Shown: one piece after another, positions 36,289 through 44,250 of the stretch
How the letters are laid out: each line of letters begins with the position of its first letter
How positions within the stretch are numbered: the first letter of the stretch is position 1
Source of the DNA: an uncultured Granulosicoccus sp.
Lineage (GTDB): Bacteria; Pseudomonadota; Gammaproteobacteria; Granulosicoccales; Granulosicoccaceae
Assembly (NCBI GenBank): GCA_947499955.1
Contig: CANMQI010000004.1
Span: 215,318-279,317, forward strand
Length of the DNA stretch: 64,000 nt
Reading direction: 5' to 3'
The notes under the pieces: generated by a model
Seen by the model: only the letters and a program-made list of their open reading frames with translations
Told to the model about the DNA's origin: nothing
Database searches by the model: none
Position numbers and translations under genes: made by a program

Positions 36289-37569
36289 CTACTTTTCCTG
36301 TGTATCAAAGGCATCGATAACGGAGCGAGCCGTACTGGTCATGATGTCCCATTCGCTTTCGAGTACCAGCAGAGTATTCGTCCATGCCGAGTAGTCTTCG
36401 TTGCGTGCAGTGGTCTTTCCACTGTGCAATCTTGCGTAGAGTTCAAGTGCCTTGTCAGCGGTATTTTCCATGGAGAATGCGTTGGCCGTCTGTTTGGCAC
36501 CCTGCGACAGACGGGTGTACTCGGCTTTTCCCGAGTCTGCAACATTGGCCAAGGCGCTCGCGAAATCACTGATGTCCGGACCATCCAGCAAATAGCCATT
36601 GTATTGGTCACTGAGGGCTTCCCTGACACCCGGTGCATCCACGGCTACCACGGGAATGCCCGAGGCCATCGCCTCGGTCAGTACCATTCCCTGAGTTTCT
36701 GTCGTGGAGGCAAAACCAAACACATCCATCGCATGGTAGGCATCGGCCAGTCTGTCTTCACTCAGCACGCCGGCAAAATGCAAGCGGTCCGACAGGCCTG
36801 CACGCGCGAACAGGGCCTCTGTTTCCTGTTTCAACGGTCCTGAGCCGATGATCAGGCAGTGGGTCTGTCGGCCTTCAGCTCTGGTCTGCATGAAGCGAAT
36901 GATGGCGCGGATCAGAAACGGAATGTTTTTCTCCTCCGTCAGTCGCCCCAGATGGCCGACAACGAATGCATCGGGTGGAATGGCCAGTGAACGGCGAAAT
37001 CCGGCACCATCACCGTCAGAAAACAATGTCAGCTCCACCCCGGTGGGGACGACATCGATAGTCGTAACCACTCCACGTTCACGCAGCAATCTGGCAACAC
37101 TTTCACTGGGTGCGAAAATCTGATCACACATGTTGGCGTAGTTGGTTGCGAGGTTCTTGACGAAGCGTTTCATCAGCTCGGAATCACCCGGCACGTAGTG
37201 GGTATAGTCTTCGTAGCGCGTGTGATGCGTGAAAACCAACGGTAAATCGTTGGAATGCGCCACACGCAACGCCGTTCCACCAACAAGAAACGGATGATGG
37301 GAGTGCACCACATCCGGCTTGAAAACCTGAATGGCTGATTCCAGTCTGCGCGGTATCGGCAGCGCAACAGAGAAATCCGTACGGTTGAAATGACGTACAG
37401 CCGGTACTCGGATGACATCGGGTTCATGCTCAGGCATGCCGTCAAACTCAGGTGCCACAATCTTCACCTGGTGTCCCAGATGACGGAAACGTCGCGAGAA
37501 ACGATCGATGGACCTGGCGACACCGCCGACATGCGGCAGGTAGGTATTTGTCATCATCAGGATATTCAC
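36289..37569 (-). CDS. Glycosyltransferase family 4
   Basis: 426 residues with the GT-B fold. N-terminal HVGGVARSIDRFSRRFRHLGHQV (acceptor-side glycine loop), HSHHPFLVGG in the middle, the donor-side GHLGRLTEEKNIPFLIRA and the EX7E pair in ETQGMVLTEAMASGIPVVA near residue 300. It resembles the GT4 enzymes that transfer hexose to lipid acceptors (DGD/MgtA-like) as well as many polysaccharide enzymes. It overlaps the glycosidase stop by four bases (ATGA) and precedes the fusion gene by 18 bases. The acceptor cannot be told from sequence. Confidence 0.9.
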   Translation of the reverse strand: MNILMMTNTYLPHVGGVARSIDRFSRRFRHLGHQVKIVAPEFDGMPEHEPDVIRVPAVRHFNRTDFSVALPIPRRLESAIQVFKPDVVHSHHPFLVGGTALRVAHSNDLPLVFTHHTRYEDYTHYVPGDSELMKRFVKNLATNYANMCDQIFAPSESVARLLRERGVVTTIDVVPTGVELTLFSDGDGAGFRRSLAIPPDAFVVGHLGRLTEEKNIPFLIRAIIRFMQTRAEGRQTHCLIIGSGPLKQETEALFARAGLSDRLHFAGVLSEDRLADAYHAMDVFGFASTTETQGMVLTEAMASGIPVVAVDAPGVREALSDQYNGYLLDGPDISDFASALANVADSGKAEYTRLSQGAKQTANAFSMENTADKALELYARLHSGKTTARNEDYSAWTNTLLVLESEWDIMTSTARSVIDAFDTQEK

Positions 37570-39836
37570 ATCGTGTGCCTCTCGCAGTGTACGGATCCAG
37601 AATGCTCACCCTGGGTGATTTCAACCCCTAGGTGACCGGGCAGGCAGATATCCATTGGCGGGGCATTCTCATGCCAGATCGCCTCCCATCGAATGTCACA
37701 GCCTGACGCAGCATCTGGAGATGGCATGATCTCGACCGTCACGGTTCCGAACCGAGTAGGGGTAGGGCCGAAGGAAAGACTCTGACCTGGCACCAGCCAT
37801 TCCGGTAATATGCCTGAGACGATCAACAATCGCTTGCCCTCTTCTCGGACGAAGCAATTGCGAATCATGGCCACGAATTCGGCTGCAGCCCAGGCATGAT
37901 GACCATCGCCCATGCAGCCACCTCCGGTGTGCGGATGTACGGCCTCTGGCCAGTGGCCGCTTGGCGATGCCAGCCGAATGACCTCACGCAACAGATCCTG
38001 ATAGCGCATATCGCCAGCCCGCAGCAATGCCTGTGCAACATGAAGCGTAAGATAGGCATTGACACCCGAATGAATCATGTCCTGAAAGAATCCATGGTGG
38101 TGAAAGCTTGACGACAACAGGAATTCCAGAGTACCCAACAGCCGCTCATCGTTCGGTTCACAGAGCTGCAACGGGTAACTGCATGCTACAGAACCGATAG
38201 CGCCGGCATCCATGCGGCGCCCCGGGGCCGCCGGGATGGCCGGCATTCCCGGAATATCAGGCAGGCGTTGAAGGCTGCGTCCGATCGCGTCGGAAAATGC
38301 CAGGGCACGCGTTCTGTAGTGCGAAGCCAGTTGCTCGTCACCCATCGAGCCGGCCAGACGTGCGGCACTTTCCAGGCCCGCAACGCCCCAGTAGTTGTCC
38401 CAGTAGTAGTGATCATTCGGTCCGAGATGCTCGGCGCTGAAGCCTGCCGGCAACAGGCCTTCGTGTGGCTGACCTCCATGCTCCGGCAGCCTCTTTCTGT
38501 CAATCCAGTCGGCCCCCGCACGCAGTGCAGACCACAGGTGGGGATCCAGAGGTTCTCCCGTCAGTTGCTGAAAGCGCTCGCTCAGCCACAGCACTTCACC
38601 GTTGGCATCCCACTCACCTTCCTGCGAGTGAAAGTAGCCGGCGTGTGACTGACGCTCGGGAAAACGTTCCACGATGTGTCGTGCGCGATCGATCAATCCA
38701 GCACAAAGAAGACCATGAGCAATGAAGGCGGCATCCCGATACCAGAATCGTTTGTAGGTATAGGGGCCCGCATACGTATCGTCAGGCGTGCACAAGACCA
38801 GCGTATGGACTGCTGCGTCATACAGGAAGCGAATACGCTCATCGGTCAGGTTCAACAGACTTCGTCCCTGCAGTGCATATGCCCACTCCTGATTCCGCGG
38901 CTGAGCATGAGGAGCGCGTGAATCCGTCGATGGTGCAATCGGAATGTCAACCTCCACCACCTTCGCTTCCTGACTGGGCACCCGGAATGAGGCAGCAGCA
39001 GTCACCAGGCCGACTGAACACTGGCAGGCATCGGATTGAGCACGATCACGCAGATGAACATAGACATCGGCCTCATGATAATTGGAGACGTGATGCTCAT
39101 CGACAGTCTGGTCGAAGTGCACGGTGTTCTTGTCATTGACTGTCCACTTTCGACGATCATTGTCCAACCTGACACGATCAACGAAACTGACCCCTTCGGG
39201 GTTGCATGGGCGCAGGGATACAATCAGCCATCCGCCTCCAGGTACTGATGCCGTCACTTTCAGACGTATGACATCGCCATCTCGGCTCGCTACCATTCGC
39301 ACGTCACTGTGCAGTTGCATTCCTTTATCCGTAATGCGGGTGTTGATCGCCAGAGACGCATCCATCACTTGCTGCTGTTCAGCCTGTTTCGTACGTGAGG
39401 GCAACAGGACCTCGCCGTTTTCATTCATGCACCAGGCGTCGATGGACCAGCTGTCCCAGAAAGGCGTCAGCAAACCTCGGGGATCAACGATAGGCAAGGC
39501 CTCACGACCGGGAAGACCAACGGCCGTCCAGCTGCGATTGGTCAGATTGACGTGAGTCAGCGAAAAGGCGCGGGGCATGAATGCGGTGTCTGACGGATCA
39601 AACTGACGCTCCACCCAGTAGGGCCATACCCAATCCAGATTGTGCTGCAATACGCGACTGTTGATCAGTCCGCGCGCATGAAAGACGGCACCTGCACGCA
39701 ACAGTTCAATCGGCTCGGACACCTCCGAAGGTTGCGCAAACTGTTGCAAACGGGCGTACAGGGTCAGTGGGTCGAGAAAACCATGCGACCTTGCCAGCTT
39801 GCTGACCATGAAACGCCACGGGAACCATTTGTACAT
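37566..39836 (-). CDS. Six-hairpin (alpha/alpha)6 glycoside hydrolase-like protein
   Basis: About 756 residues. A beta-rich N-terminal half (to about 330) is followed by an (alpha/alpha)6 toroid from about 340 to 680, with YKRFWYRDAAFIAHGLLCAGL, HHGFFQDMIHSGVNAYLTLHVAQALL and WPEAVHPHTGGGCMGDGHHAWAAAE. These recall GH15/GH63/GH133-type (amylase-like debranching, trehalase, glucosidase) folds, but I cannot assign a family. No signal peptide is seen, so it is probably cytoplasmic. I start at the ATG at 39836, 20 bases after the VTT stop and with AAGGGGGAG upstream; ATGs at 39875 and 39872 and a GTG at 39881 overlap the VTT gene. Confidence 0.75.
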   Translation of the reverse strand: MYKWFPWRFMVSKLARSHGFLDPLTLYARLQQFAQPSEVSEPIELLRAGAVFHARGLINSRVLQHNLDWVWPYWVERQFDPSDTAFMPRAFSLTHVNLTNRSWTAVGLPGREALPIVDPRGLLTPFWDSWSIDAWCMNENGEVLLPSRTKQAEQQQVMDASLAINTRITDKGMQLHSDVRMVASRDGDVIRLKVTASVPGGGWLIVSLRPCNPEGVSFVDRVRLDNDRRKWTVNDKNTVHFDQTVDEHHVSNYHEADVYVHLRDRAQSDACQCSVGLVTAAASFRVPSQEAKVVEVDIPIAPSTDSRAPHAQPRNQEWAYALQGRSLLNLTDERIRFLYDAAVHTLVLCTPDDTYAGPYTYKRFWYRDAAFIAHGLLCAGLIDRARHIVERFPERQSHAGYFHSQEGEWDANGEVLWLSERFQQLTGEPLDPHLWSALRAGADWIDRKRLPEHGGQPHEGLLPAGFSAEHLGPNDHYYWDNYWGVAGLESAARLAGSMGDEQLASHYRTRALAFSDAIGRSLQRLPDIPGMPAIPAAPGRRMDAGAIGSVACSYPLQLCEPNDERLLGTLEFLLSSSFHHHGFFQDMIHSGVNAYLTLHVAQALLRAGDMRYQDLLREVIRLASPSGHWPEAVHPHTGGGCMGDGHHAWAAAEFVAMIRNCFVREEGKRLLIVSGILPEWLVPGQSLSFGPTPTRFGTVTVEIMPSPDAASGCDIRWEAIWHENAPPMDICLPGHLGVEITQGEHSGSVHCERHTM

Positions 39837-39855
39837 CGCGCGTCCACTCCCCCTT

Positions 39856-40563
39856 TCAGTCTGGAAGAACATCATTTTCACGCATTATCACAGTGGCACG
39901 ACGCACCACTGCAACAACGACAGCACCCGCGAATATCAACCCGGTAATCCAGAGCCCCCACTGCCAGGGGTGTCCGGAAATGCTACCGGATTCGAGCGAC
40001 AACACGTTGGCCGCCAGCGAACCCAGATAAACGGTGAACAAGGTCATCGGCCATAGTCCTATCAGGGTGCCAAGCACATAGGGCCCACACGCAACAGGGG
40101 TGACGCCCAGAAAATAGTTGGATAACTTGAAGGGAAAGAAGGGGATCATTCTGAGCAGAGCCACCATCTTCCAGTCGTTGGTGCGAATGATGGCCATCGT
40201 GCGGCGCAGGCGTGCACGATGCTCGAGTGTGTCGAGAACTCGCTGATGAAAGAGATACCGGGCCAGCAGAAAAGCGAACGTGGAACCCAGAGTCTCTGCG
40301 ATCACCATGAGCAACGCGCCTTCGATGACTCCATACAGAGCGCCGGCGCCCAATGTCAGCAGTACACTGGGTACCAATGCAACGACACACAGGCACACGA
40401 CGGCAACGAACAACAACCGCCCTGCAATACCGGCATCTTCTGCTAGCTGAAGGACTTTCAACAAGGCTTGCTGATGATCGAGTTGGCTCAACAGCATGGC
40501 CAACAAGACAACCAGAATGACACTGCCTGTCAGGGCTATCACGATGCGCAGGGACGCACTCAC
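39856..40563 (-). CDS. TVP38/TMEM64 (VTT/DedA-like) membrane protein
   Basis: About 235 residues (258 if a GTG at 40632 is used). Several helices surround the VTT core: ALVPSVLLTLGAGALYGVIEGALL (a reentrant glycine-rich segment) and LLRMIPFFPFKLSNYFLGVTPV, the R-x-x-P-F-x-P-F-x-x-x-N/L signature. Family members scramble or move lipids. I use GTG at 40563, which overlaps the stop of a ten-codon leader frame (40592-40560) that has a good GGAGG site. First gene of the operon with the glycosidase, GT4 and phosphodiesterase-EEP genes. Confidence 0.85.
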   Translation of the reverse strand: MSASLRIVIALTGSVILVVLLAMLLSQLDHQQALLKVLQLAEDAGIAGRLLFVAVVCLCVVALVPSVLLTLGAGALYGVIEGALLMVIAETLGSTFAFLLARYLFHQRVLDTLEHRARLRRTMAIIRTNDWKMVALLRMIPFFPFKLSNYFLGVTPVACGPYVLGTLIGLWPMTLFTVYLGSLAANVLSLESGSISGHPWQWGLWITGLIFAGAVVVAVVRRATVIMRENDVLPD

Positions 40564-40592
40564 GTCAGCACGAAGCGGGTAGTCAGAGACAT
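40560..40592 (-). other. Possible ten-codon leader frame before VTT gene
   Basis: ATG at 40592 follows CGGAGGAGCG at good spacing and encodes MSLTTRFVLT before a TGA that overlaps the GTG at 40563 (GTGA). This arrangement would couple translation of the VTT protein to the leader. A sequencing or natural frameshift is the other reading. Confidence 0.35.
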
Positions 40593-40836
40593 CAGTATCG
40601 CTCCTCCGTGGAAATACTGAACATTTGTTCACGAAGCGTAAGTCGACTACGCCTCTTCAGCCAACCAGCCAGTCCGGCCGGTAAAGTCAGATACAGCTGT
40701 CGGCACCAGCAGTATGATCAGGCTCTTCCATTGTATCTTCGCTGGGTTGTTACATCCATGATAGGTGATCGGGTTGTGCGTGGAGGTGACGGTTTCGATA
40801 TTCGCCTTTCACCATTCCGGCGCTGCCACCTCGGCT

Positions 40837-40980
40837 TCAGGACATGCCCATGATCTCGGCCAGTTCCTGTTCGGCCTCCAGCCAGTCGGCCTGCTCGTGC
40901 CCCGGTTCGAACTCGCGCTTCTGCGCTTTGAAGTTCTGATGCCCGCCTGTTGCGCATGTTCCGATCGACCCACTGAAGAA
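40837..40980 (-). pseudogene. DUF2934-like fragment without start codon
   Basis: A minus-strand frame open between stops reads FEPGHEQADWLEAEQELAEI near its end, which strongly recalls the C-terminal half of DUF2934 proteins (pattern GhE..dWL.AE.EL). No ATG, GTG or TTG precedes this in frame; a single-base shift near 40940 would join it to an upstream MRNRRASE. So it is either a frameshifted remnant or a sequencing error in a real small gene. Such proteins often accompany Hsp20 and stress genes. The remaining bases 40564-41003 around it hold nothing else I can support. Confidence 0.45.
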
Positions 40981-41003
40981 TCAGGCAATTCAATGACATC
41001 ACG

Positions 41004-41666
41004 TCAAGCCGCTGTCCCCAGAAGATCTCTGACCTCCGCATCGGAAACCTGATCGAAGTTGCGGTAGTGGAAACCTACTGCGTGCAGTATTTCTGGCGTA
41101 ACCAGGCAGAATACGTCATCCACCTGGGAAAACAACTGATCAAATACATCGAGTGGCGCGACACCCACTGCCACTATGATGCGCGCAGGCTTGCGCCGTC
41201 TCAACCCTGCCAGAGCCGCTCGCATCGTGGCCCCGGTGGCGATACCATCATCAACAACGATGGCGGTACATCCTTCGACAGGCACAGGATCTCGACCCTG
41301 CAAGTATTTTTCACGACGTCGCTCTATCTCTGCAAGCTCACGAGTTTCTACCTGTTTCAGTGCAGCATCGCTGATGTCGCAGGAGGTGCGCATCACTTCA
41401 TTGATAATCAGTTCAGGGGACTCTCCATCACTGATTGCGCCCAACGCGACTTCTGGATGCCCGGGAACTGCAATCTTGCGCACCAGAAGCAGATCCAGTG
41501 GTGCATGCAACGCGGTGGCTATTTCCACGGCCACTGGCACACCACCTCTGGGCAGGGCGAGAACCACGGGTTTAACGTAGTTCTTTTCAAGTAATCGGAT
41601 CGCCAATGCCTTTCCGGCACTGTGCCGGTTTTCAAGCTCTCCACGTTCCATGATAGACAGTGTCAT
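41004..41666 (-). CDS. Phosphoribosyltransferase-domain protein
   Basis: About 220 residues. The type I PRTase fold is clear: LALPRGGVPVAVEIA near the start, a flexible loop region, and the PRPP-binding motif CTAIVVDDGIATGATMRAAL near residue 130. Similar proteins of unknown substrate are found in anaerobic or stress-gene clusters with Hsp20 and DUF2934, as here. The ATG at 41666 directly follows CAG(GAG)5, an extended Shine-Dalgarno-like triplet repeat; upstream in-frame codons exist but run through the repeat. It is divergent from hsp20 across a region with an Anr-type box. Confidence 0.85.
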   Translation of the reverse strand: MTLSIMERGELENRHSAGKALAIRLLEKNYVKPVVLALPRGGVPVAVEIATALHAPLDLLLVRKIAVPGHPEVALGAISDGESPELIINEVMRTSCDISDAALKQVETRELAEIERRREKYLQGRDPVPVEGCTAIVVDDGIATGATMRAALAGLRRRKPARIIVAVGVAPLDVFDQLFSQVDDVFCLVTPEILHAVGFHYRNFDQVSDAEVRDLLGTAA

Positions 41667-41684
41667 CTCCTCCTCCTCCTCCTG
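41667..41684 (-). repeat. (GAG)5 triplet repeat serving as ribosome site
   Basis: On the minus strand CAG followed by five GAG triplets abuts the start codon of the phosphoribosyltransferase. Several registers of GGAGG are offered at different distances from the ATG. Length change by slippage could alter translation rate. Confidence 0.55.
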
Positions 41685-41954
41685 CCAAGTGGCAGAACAA
41701 CTCTCCAGGCCGAGCGGCTTCCCTGTGGACGAGTCAGATGCCTGACAAGAGAAAACCTTCGACCGGGCAATGACCAATCCGAGTGCCGTTCATTCATCTG
41801 ACACAATCATAGAACGCTTCAACGGCGTTTATCAAACGGGATGAGGAGATGGGGAGCACCGGTTATGGTCTGGCCGTGGTGGCTGAACAAACAATGTGTG
41901 CATGAACAGCGTGATTGACCGACCCAGGCGGCGTAGATTGCATCCTTGAAAAAT

Positions 41955-41968
41955 TTGATGCAGGTCAA
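41955..41968. promoter_or_regulatory. FNR/Anr/Dnr-type operator
   Basis: TTGAT-GCAG-GTCAA matches the Anr/Dnr consensus TTGAT-N4-(A/G)TCAA exactly. It lies 137 bases before hsp20 and 290 before the divergent phosphoribosyltransferase. Control by oxygen limitation is therefore likely for one or both genes. Confidence 0.6.
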
Positions 41969-42104
41969 TATCAGCGATTGATCAATGCGCAAGACTGCAA
42001 ATGCGCCAGGCAGATGAATGGAATCGTTGATCGGTGTGATGTGCAAGGAGATTGCGATTCCATCGTCTTTCTGTTTTTCAATGGAGTTTGTCGAGGAATG
42101 CACA

Positions 42105-42611
42105 ATGACCAGAAATTCACTCATGAGTACCTTGTTCAGTCGTGAGCCCAGCACTGATGTGTTCAGTAATCTGCATAATGAGATAGACCGGGTTTTCAAT
42201 CAGTTTCGAGATTCCACACTGGCATCCCCAGGCACTTTCATGCTATCGGGCAATGGCATGCAAAGACTGCAACCGAGGGTGGATATCAGCGAGACGGATG
42301 GGGAAATTCAGGTCGAGGCCGAGTTGCCAGGCGTGGAGCATGGCGACGTTGAAGTCTCTGTCAACAATGAAACGCTGGTCATTGAGGGCACAAAGTCGAC
42401 AGAATCGGAGAAAAAGGAGAAGAACTATCACCTGGTGGAGCGATCGCAGGGACAGTTCGTGCGTCGGATTCCGCTGGGCTTTGATGTCGATGCCGACAAG
42501 ATCAATGCGGTATTCAAGAACGGTGTACTGACCGTCGCTATCCAGAAGCCTGAGGAGCAGGTGAAGAAAACGAAAAGGATCGAGGTCAAGAATGATTCCG
42601 TACCGGCCTGA
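42105..42611 (+). CDS. Hsp20/alpha-crystallin small heat-shock protein
   Basis: 168 residues. An N-terminal arm is followed by the alpha-crystallin domain from about residue 60: PRVDISETDGEIQVEAELPG, the VSVNNETLVIEG strand pair and GFDVDADKINAVFKNGVLTVAIQK. The last contains the conserved A-x-x-x-N-G-V-L consensus. It binds unfolding proteins and prevents aggregation without ATP. Start at 42105 with GAGGAA eight bases upstream. It is controlled from the region holding an Anr-type box. Confidence 0.93.
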   Translation: MTRNSLMSTLFSREPSTDVFSNLHNEIDRVFNQFRDSTLASPGTFMLSGNGMQRLQPRVDISETDGEIQVEAELPGVEHGDVEVSVNNETLVIEGTKSTESEKKEKNYHLVERSQGQFVRRIPLGFDVDADKINAVFKNGVLTVAIQKPEEQVKKTKRIEVKNDSVPA

Positions 42612-42664
42612 CAGGATTCGCACACGCATCACGAGTGCAGGATGATTTGAGTCTCAGAGGGCAT

Positions 42665-42693
42665 GTAGCGGTGGTCAGACGGGCCACCGCTAC
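42665..42693 (+). terminator. Hairpin after hsp20
   Basis: GTAGCGGTGG pairs with CCACCGCTAC over a 9-base loop. Strong stem, but the following bases (GTCTTGCTG) are only weakly T-rich, so termination may be partial or Rho-assisted. Confidence 0.5.
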
Positions 42694-42967
42694 GTCTTGC
42701 TGTCTGCCTGACATATCGCTGTTGCTCTTCGGGAGTTCGGCTCAGGCTGGTAGTTGGAGGATTCCTCATATCGTTCAAATGCAGGCCTGGCACTATCCCC
42801 CGAATTCTGACAGAAAGCGGTTGTTGCGCACTCGCGCGAGCGACCCACGAGGCGTTGCGGGACACCGTTACCTTGCCTGTGAAGGCTCCATGGCAGCAAT
42901 GAGCTGTTGCCCGTTCATCGTTTGAGCCTGGCGGTAATCGGTCGATCTCGAGCCAAATACCTGCTAC

Positions 42968-43013
42968 TATTCGGCTCAACAGCTGAGCCGAATAATCGGT
43001 GGTATTCGGCTCA
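42968..43013. promoter_or_regulatory. Triple TATTCGGCTCA operator before fic
   Basis: TATTCGGCTCA (42968-42978) and its reverse complement TGAGCCGAATA (42984-42994) form an 11-bp palindrome with a 5-base centre. A third direct copy lies at 43003-43013, and ATAATCGG at 42992-42999 may be a degenerate one. All lie within 75 bases of the fic start. This looks like an autoregulatory site for the Fic protein's C-terminal DNA-binding-like domain. Confidence 0.65.
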
Positions 43014-43039
43014 CATGCACTGTCGCAACGTGGAAAATC

Positions 43040-44239
43040 ATGTACATCTGGGAGCTTGAAGGTTGGCAGGGAAAGGGCGGTCCTGCGTTTCATTGGCAGC
43101 CTGAAGAGCTGCACTCACGACTTGAGGAGGTGGCAGTTCGCCGCGCGCATCTCCTCGCGCAACATGAATCCCTGTCCGGCTCTCAGGAGGGCAGGGCCAG
43201 TAGCGAGGAGCTGAATGCAGCGCATGTCGATGCATTGATAGCCTCGGCCTTGCGCAGTAGCGAGATTGAGGGTGAACACCTGGATGTTGCCTCACTGCGT
43301 TCGTCGGTCATCACACAGCTGGGTCTGGACAAGGCAGGTTTCCCTGACCCGAAAAAACACGGCAATCAGCAGACCGATTCGCTGGTACAGCTGTTACTGG
43401 AGGCAACTACGCAGATCGACACTCCCTTGAGTATCGAAACCCTGTGTCAGTGGCAAGCGTCGTTGTTCACCGGCTCATCGCTGACCGAGACCTTGCGCAT
43501 CGGCAAGCTTCGGGGAGATGACCTCATGCAGGTGGTATCCGGACGAATCGACAGGCCTACGGTTCATTTCGAAGCGCCTCCGGGTAGCCGGTTGGACGCG
43601 GAGCTGAAGAGGTTTACACGCTGGTTCAATCGGCCACCCCAAAAGGACGTTGACCCTTTCGTGCGGGCCGGGATAGCCCATTTGTGGTTCATCACGCTAC
43701 ATCCTTTCGACGATGGTAATGGACGCGTGGCGCGTGCCTTGACCGATCGGGCTCTGGCGCAGGCAGAAGGCGTCAGCGTTCGTTATTATTCACACAGTGC
43801 GGCCATCATGCAGCGTCGCACCCAATACTACGACATTCTCGAAAAGAGCCAGCGTGGCAGTCTGGACATCACGCCTTGGCTGAGCTGGTTTCTGGATGTT
43901 CTCAACGATGCCATGCTGCAAGGACAGCAACGGTTTGAACGGGTCATCCGCAAGGCACGCTTCTGGCGACTGCAGGCACAAACGATCTTGAGCGAGCGAC
44001 AGGTCAAGATTCTCAATCGCATGTTGGACGGCTGGGGGGAGGAATTCGTCGACGGCATCAACGCCAGCAAATATGGCAGTCTGGGTCGGGTCAGCAAGGC
44101 AACCTCCACTCGAGAACTGGCAGATCTCGTCGCCAAGGGCTGTTTGTACAAACTCCCCGGAGGTGGTCGAAGCACACGGTACGCCTTGTGCGAGGCGACG
44201 CATTCAGCTGAACAGAGGCGAAAACGCTCCTCGTCTTGA
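43040..44239 (+). CDS. Fic family protein (AMP-transferase) with N-terminal inhibitory motif
   Basis: 399 residues. The Fic motif HPFDDGNGRVAR (H221) is complete, so it should transfer AMP (or another nucleotide) to a protein hydroxyl. The autoinhibitory helix motif SSEIEG (S73-G78, pattern S/T-x-x-x-E-G/N) lies N-terminal to it, which marks a class II enzyme kept off by its own glutamate. The C-terminal 80 residues (LSERQVKILNRMLD and SKATSTRELADLVAKG) look like a winged helix, as in other Fic-HTH proteins. Repeats upstream support autoregulation. No separate antitoxin gene is needed or seen. Target protein unknown. Confidence 0.92.
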   Translation: MYIWELEGWQGKGGPAFHWQPEELHSRLEEVAVRRAHLLAQHESLSGSQEGRASSEELNAAHVDALIASALRSSEIEGEHLDVASLRSSVITQLGLDKAGFPDPKKHGNQQTDSLVQLLLEATTQIDTPLSIETLCQWQASLFTGSSLTETLRIGKLRGDDLMQVVSGRIDRPTVHFEAPPGSRLDAELKRFTRWFNRPPQKDVDPFVRAGIAHLWFITLHPFDDGNGRVARALTDRALAQAEGVSVRYYSHSAAIMQRRTQYYDILEKSQRGSLDITPWLSWFLDVLNDAMLQGQQRFERVIRKARFWRLQAQTILSERQVKILNRMLDGWGEEFVDGINASKYGSLGRVSKATSTRELADLVAKGCLYKLPGGGRSTRYALCEATHSAEQRRKRSSS

Positions 44240-44241
44240 CA

Positions 44242-44250
44242 GGGGGGGGG
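44242..44250 (+). repeat. G9 homopolymer after fic
   Basis: Nine consecutive G residues start two bases after the fic stop codon. Such tracts slip easily, but here it is outside coding sequence. Confidence 0.8.

Larger units (their letters stand above)
41667..42104. other. Divergent control region of phosphoribosyltransferase and hsp20
   Basis: 438 bases with no credible gene. It holds the triplet repeat by the phosphoribosyltransferase start, an FNR/Anr-type box at 41955-41968 and a TTGATCAA palindrome at 41978-41985. A CTTGAAA at 41945-41951 resembles a heat-shock -35 element but has no matching -10. Confidence 0.6.
42612..43039. other. Non-coding gap between hsp20 and fic
   Basis: 428 bases without a supported gene. 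A perfect 10-bp hairpin (42665-42674 with 42684-42693, 9-base loop) 54 bases after hsp20 probably ends its transcript, though no T-run follows. The right end holds the TATTCGGCTCA repeats of the fic control region. I see nothing else. Confidence 0.55.

Noticed and set aside
40718..41041. A 107-residue minus-strand frame before the VTT gene
   Set aside because: Arg/Gly-rich, no domain, overlaps the phosphoribosyltransferase end; only the DUF2934-like frame next to it shows family character.
41945..41951. Heat-shock sigma factor promoter of hsp20 (CTTGAAA)
   Set aside because: No CCCCAT-like -10 element lies at the right distance; the match is to one half only.
42629..43114. A 161-residue minus-strand frame between hsp20 and fic
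   Set aside because: No recognisable domain, overlaps the fic operator and start, no ribosome site.
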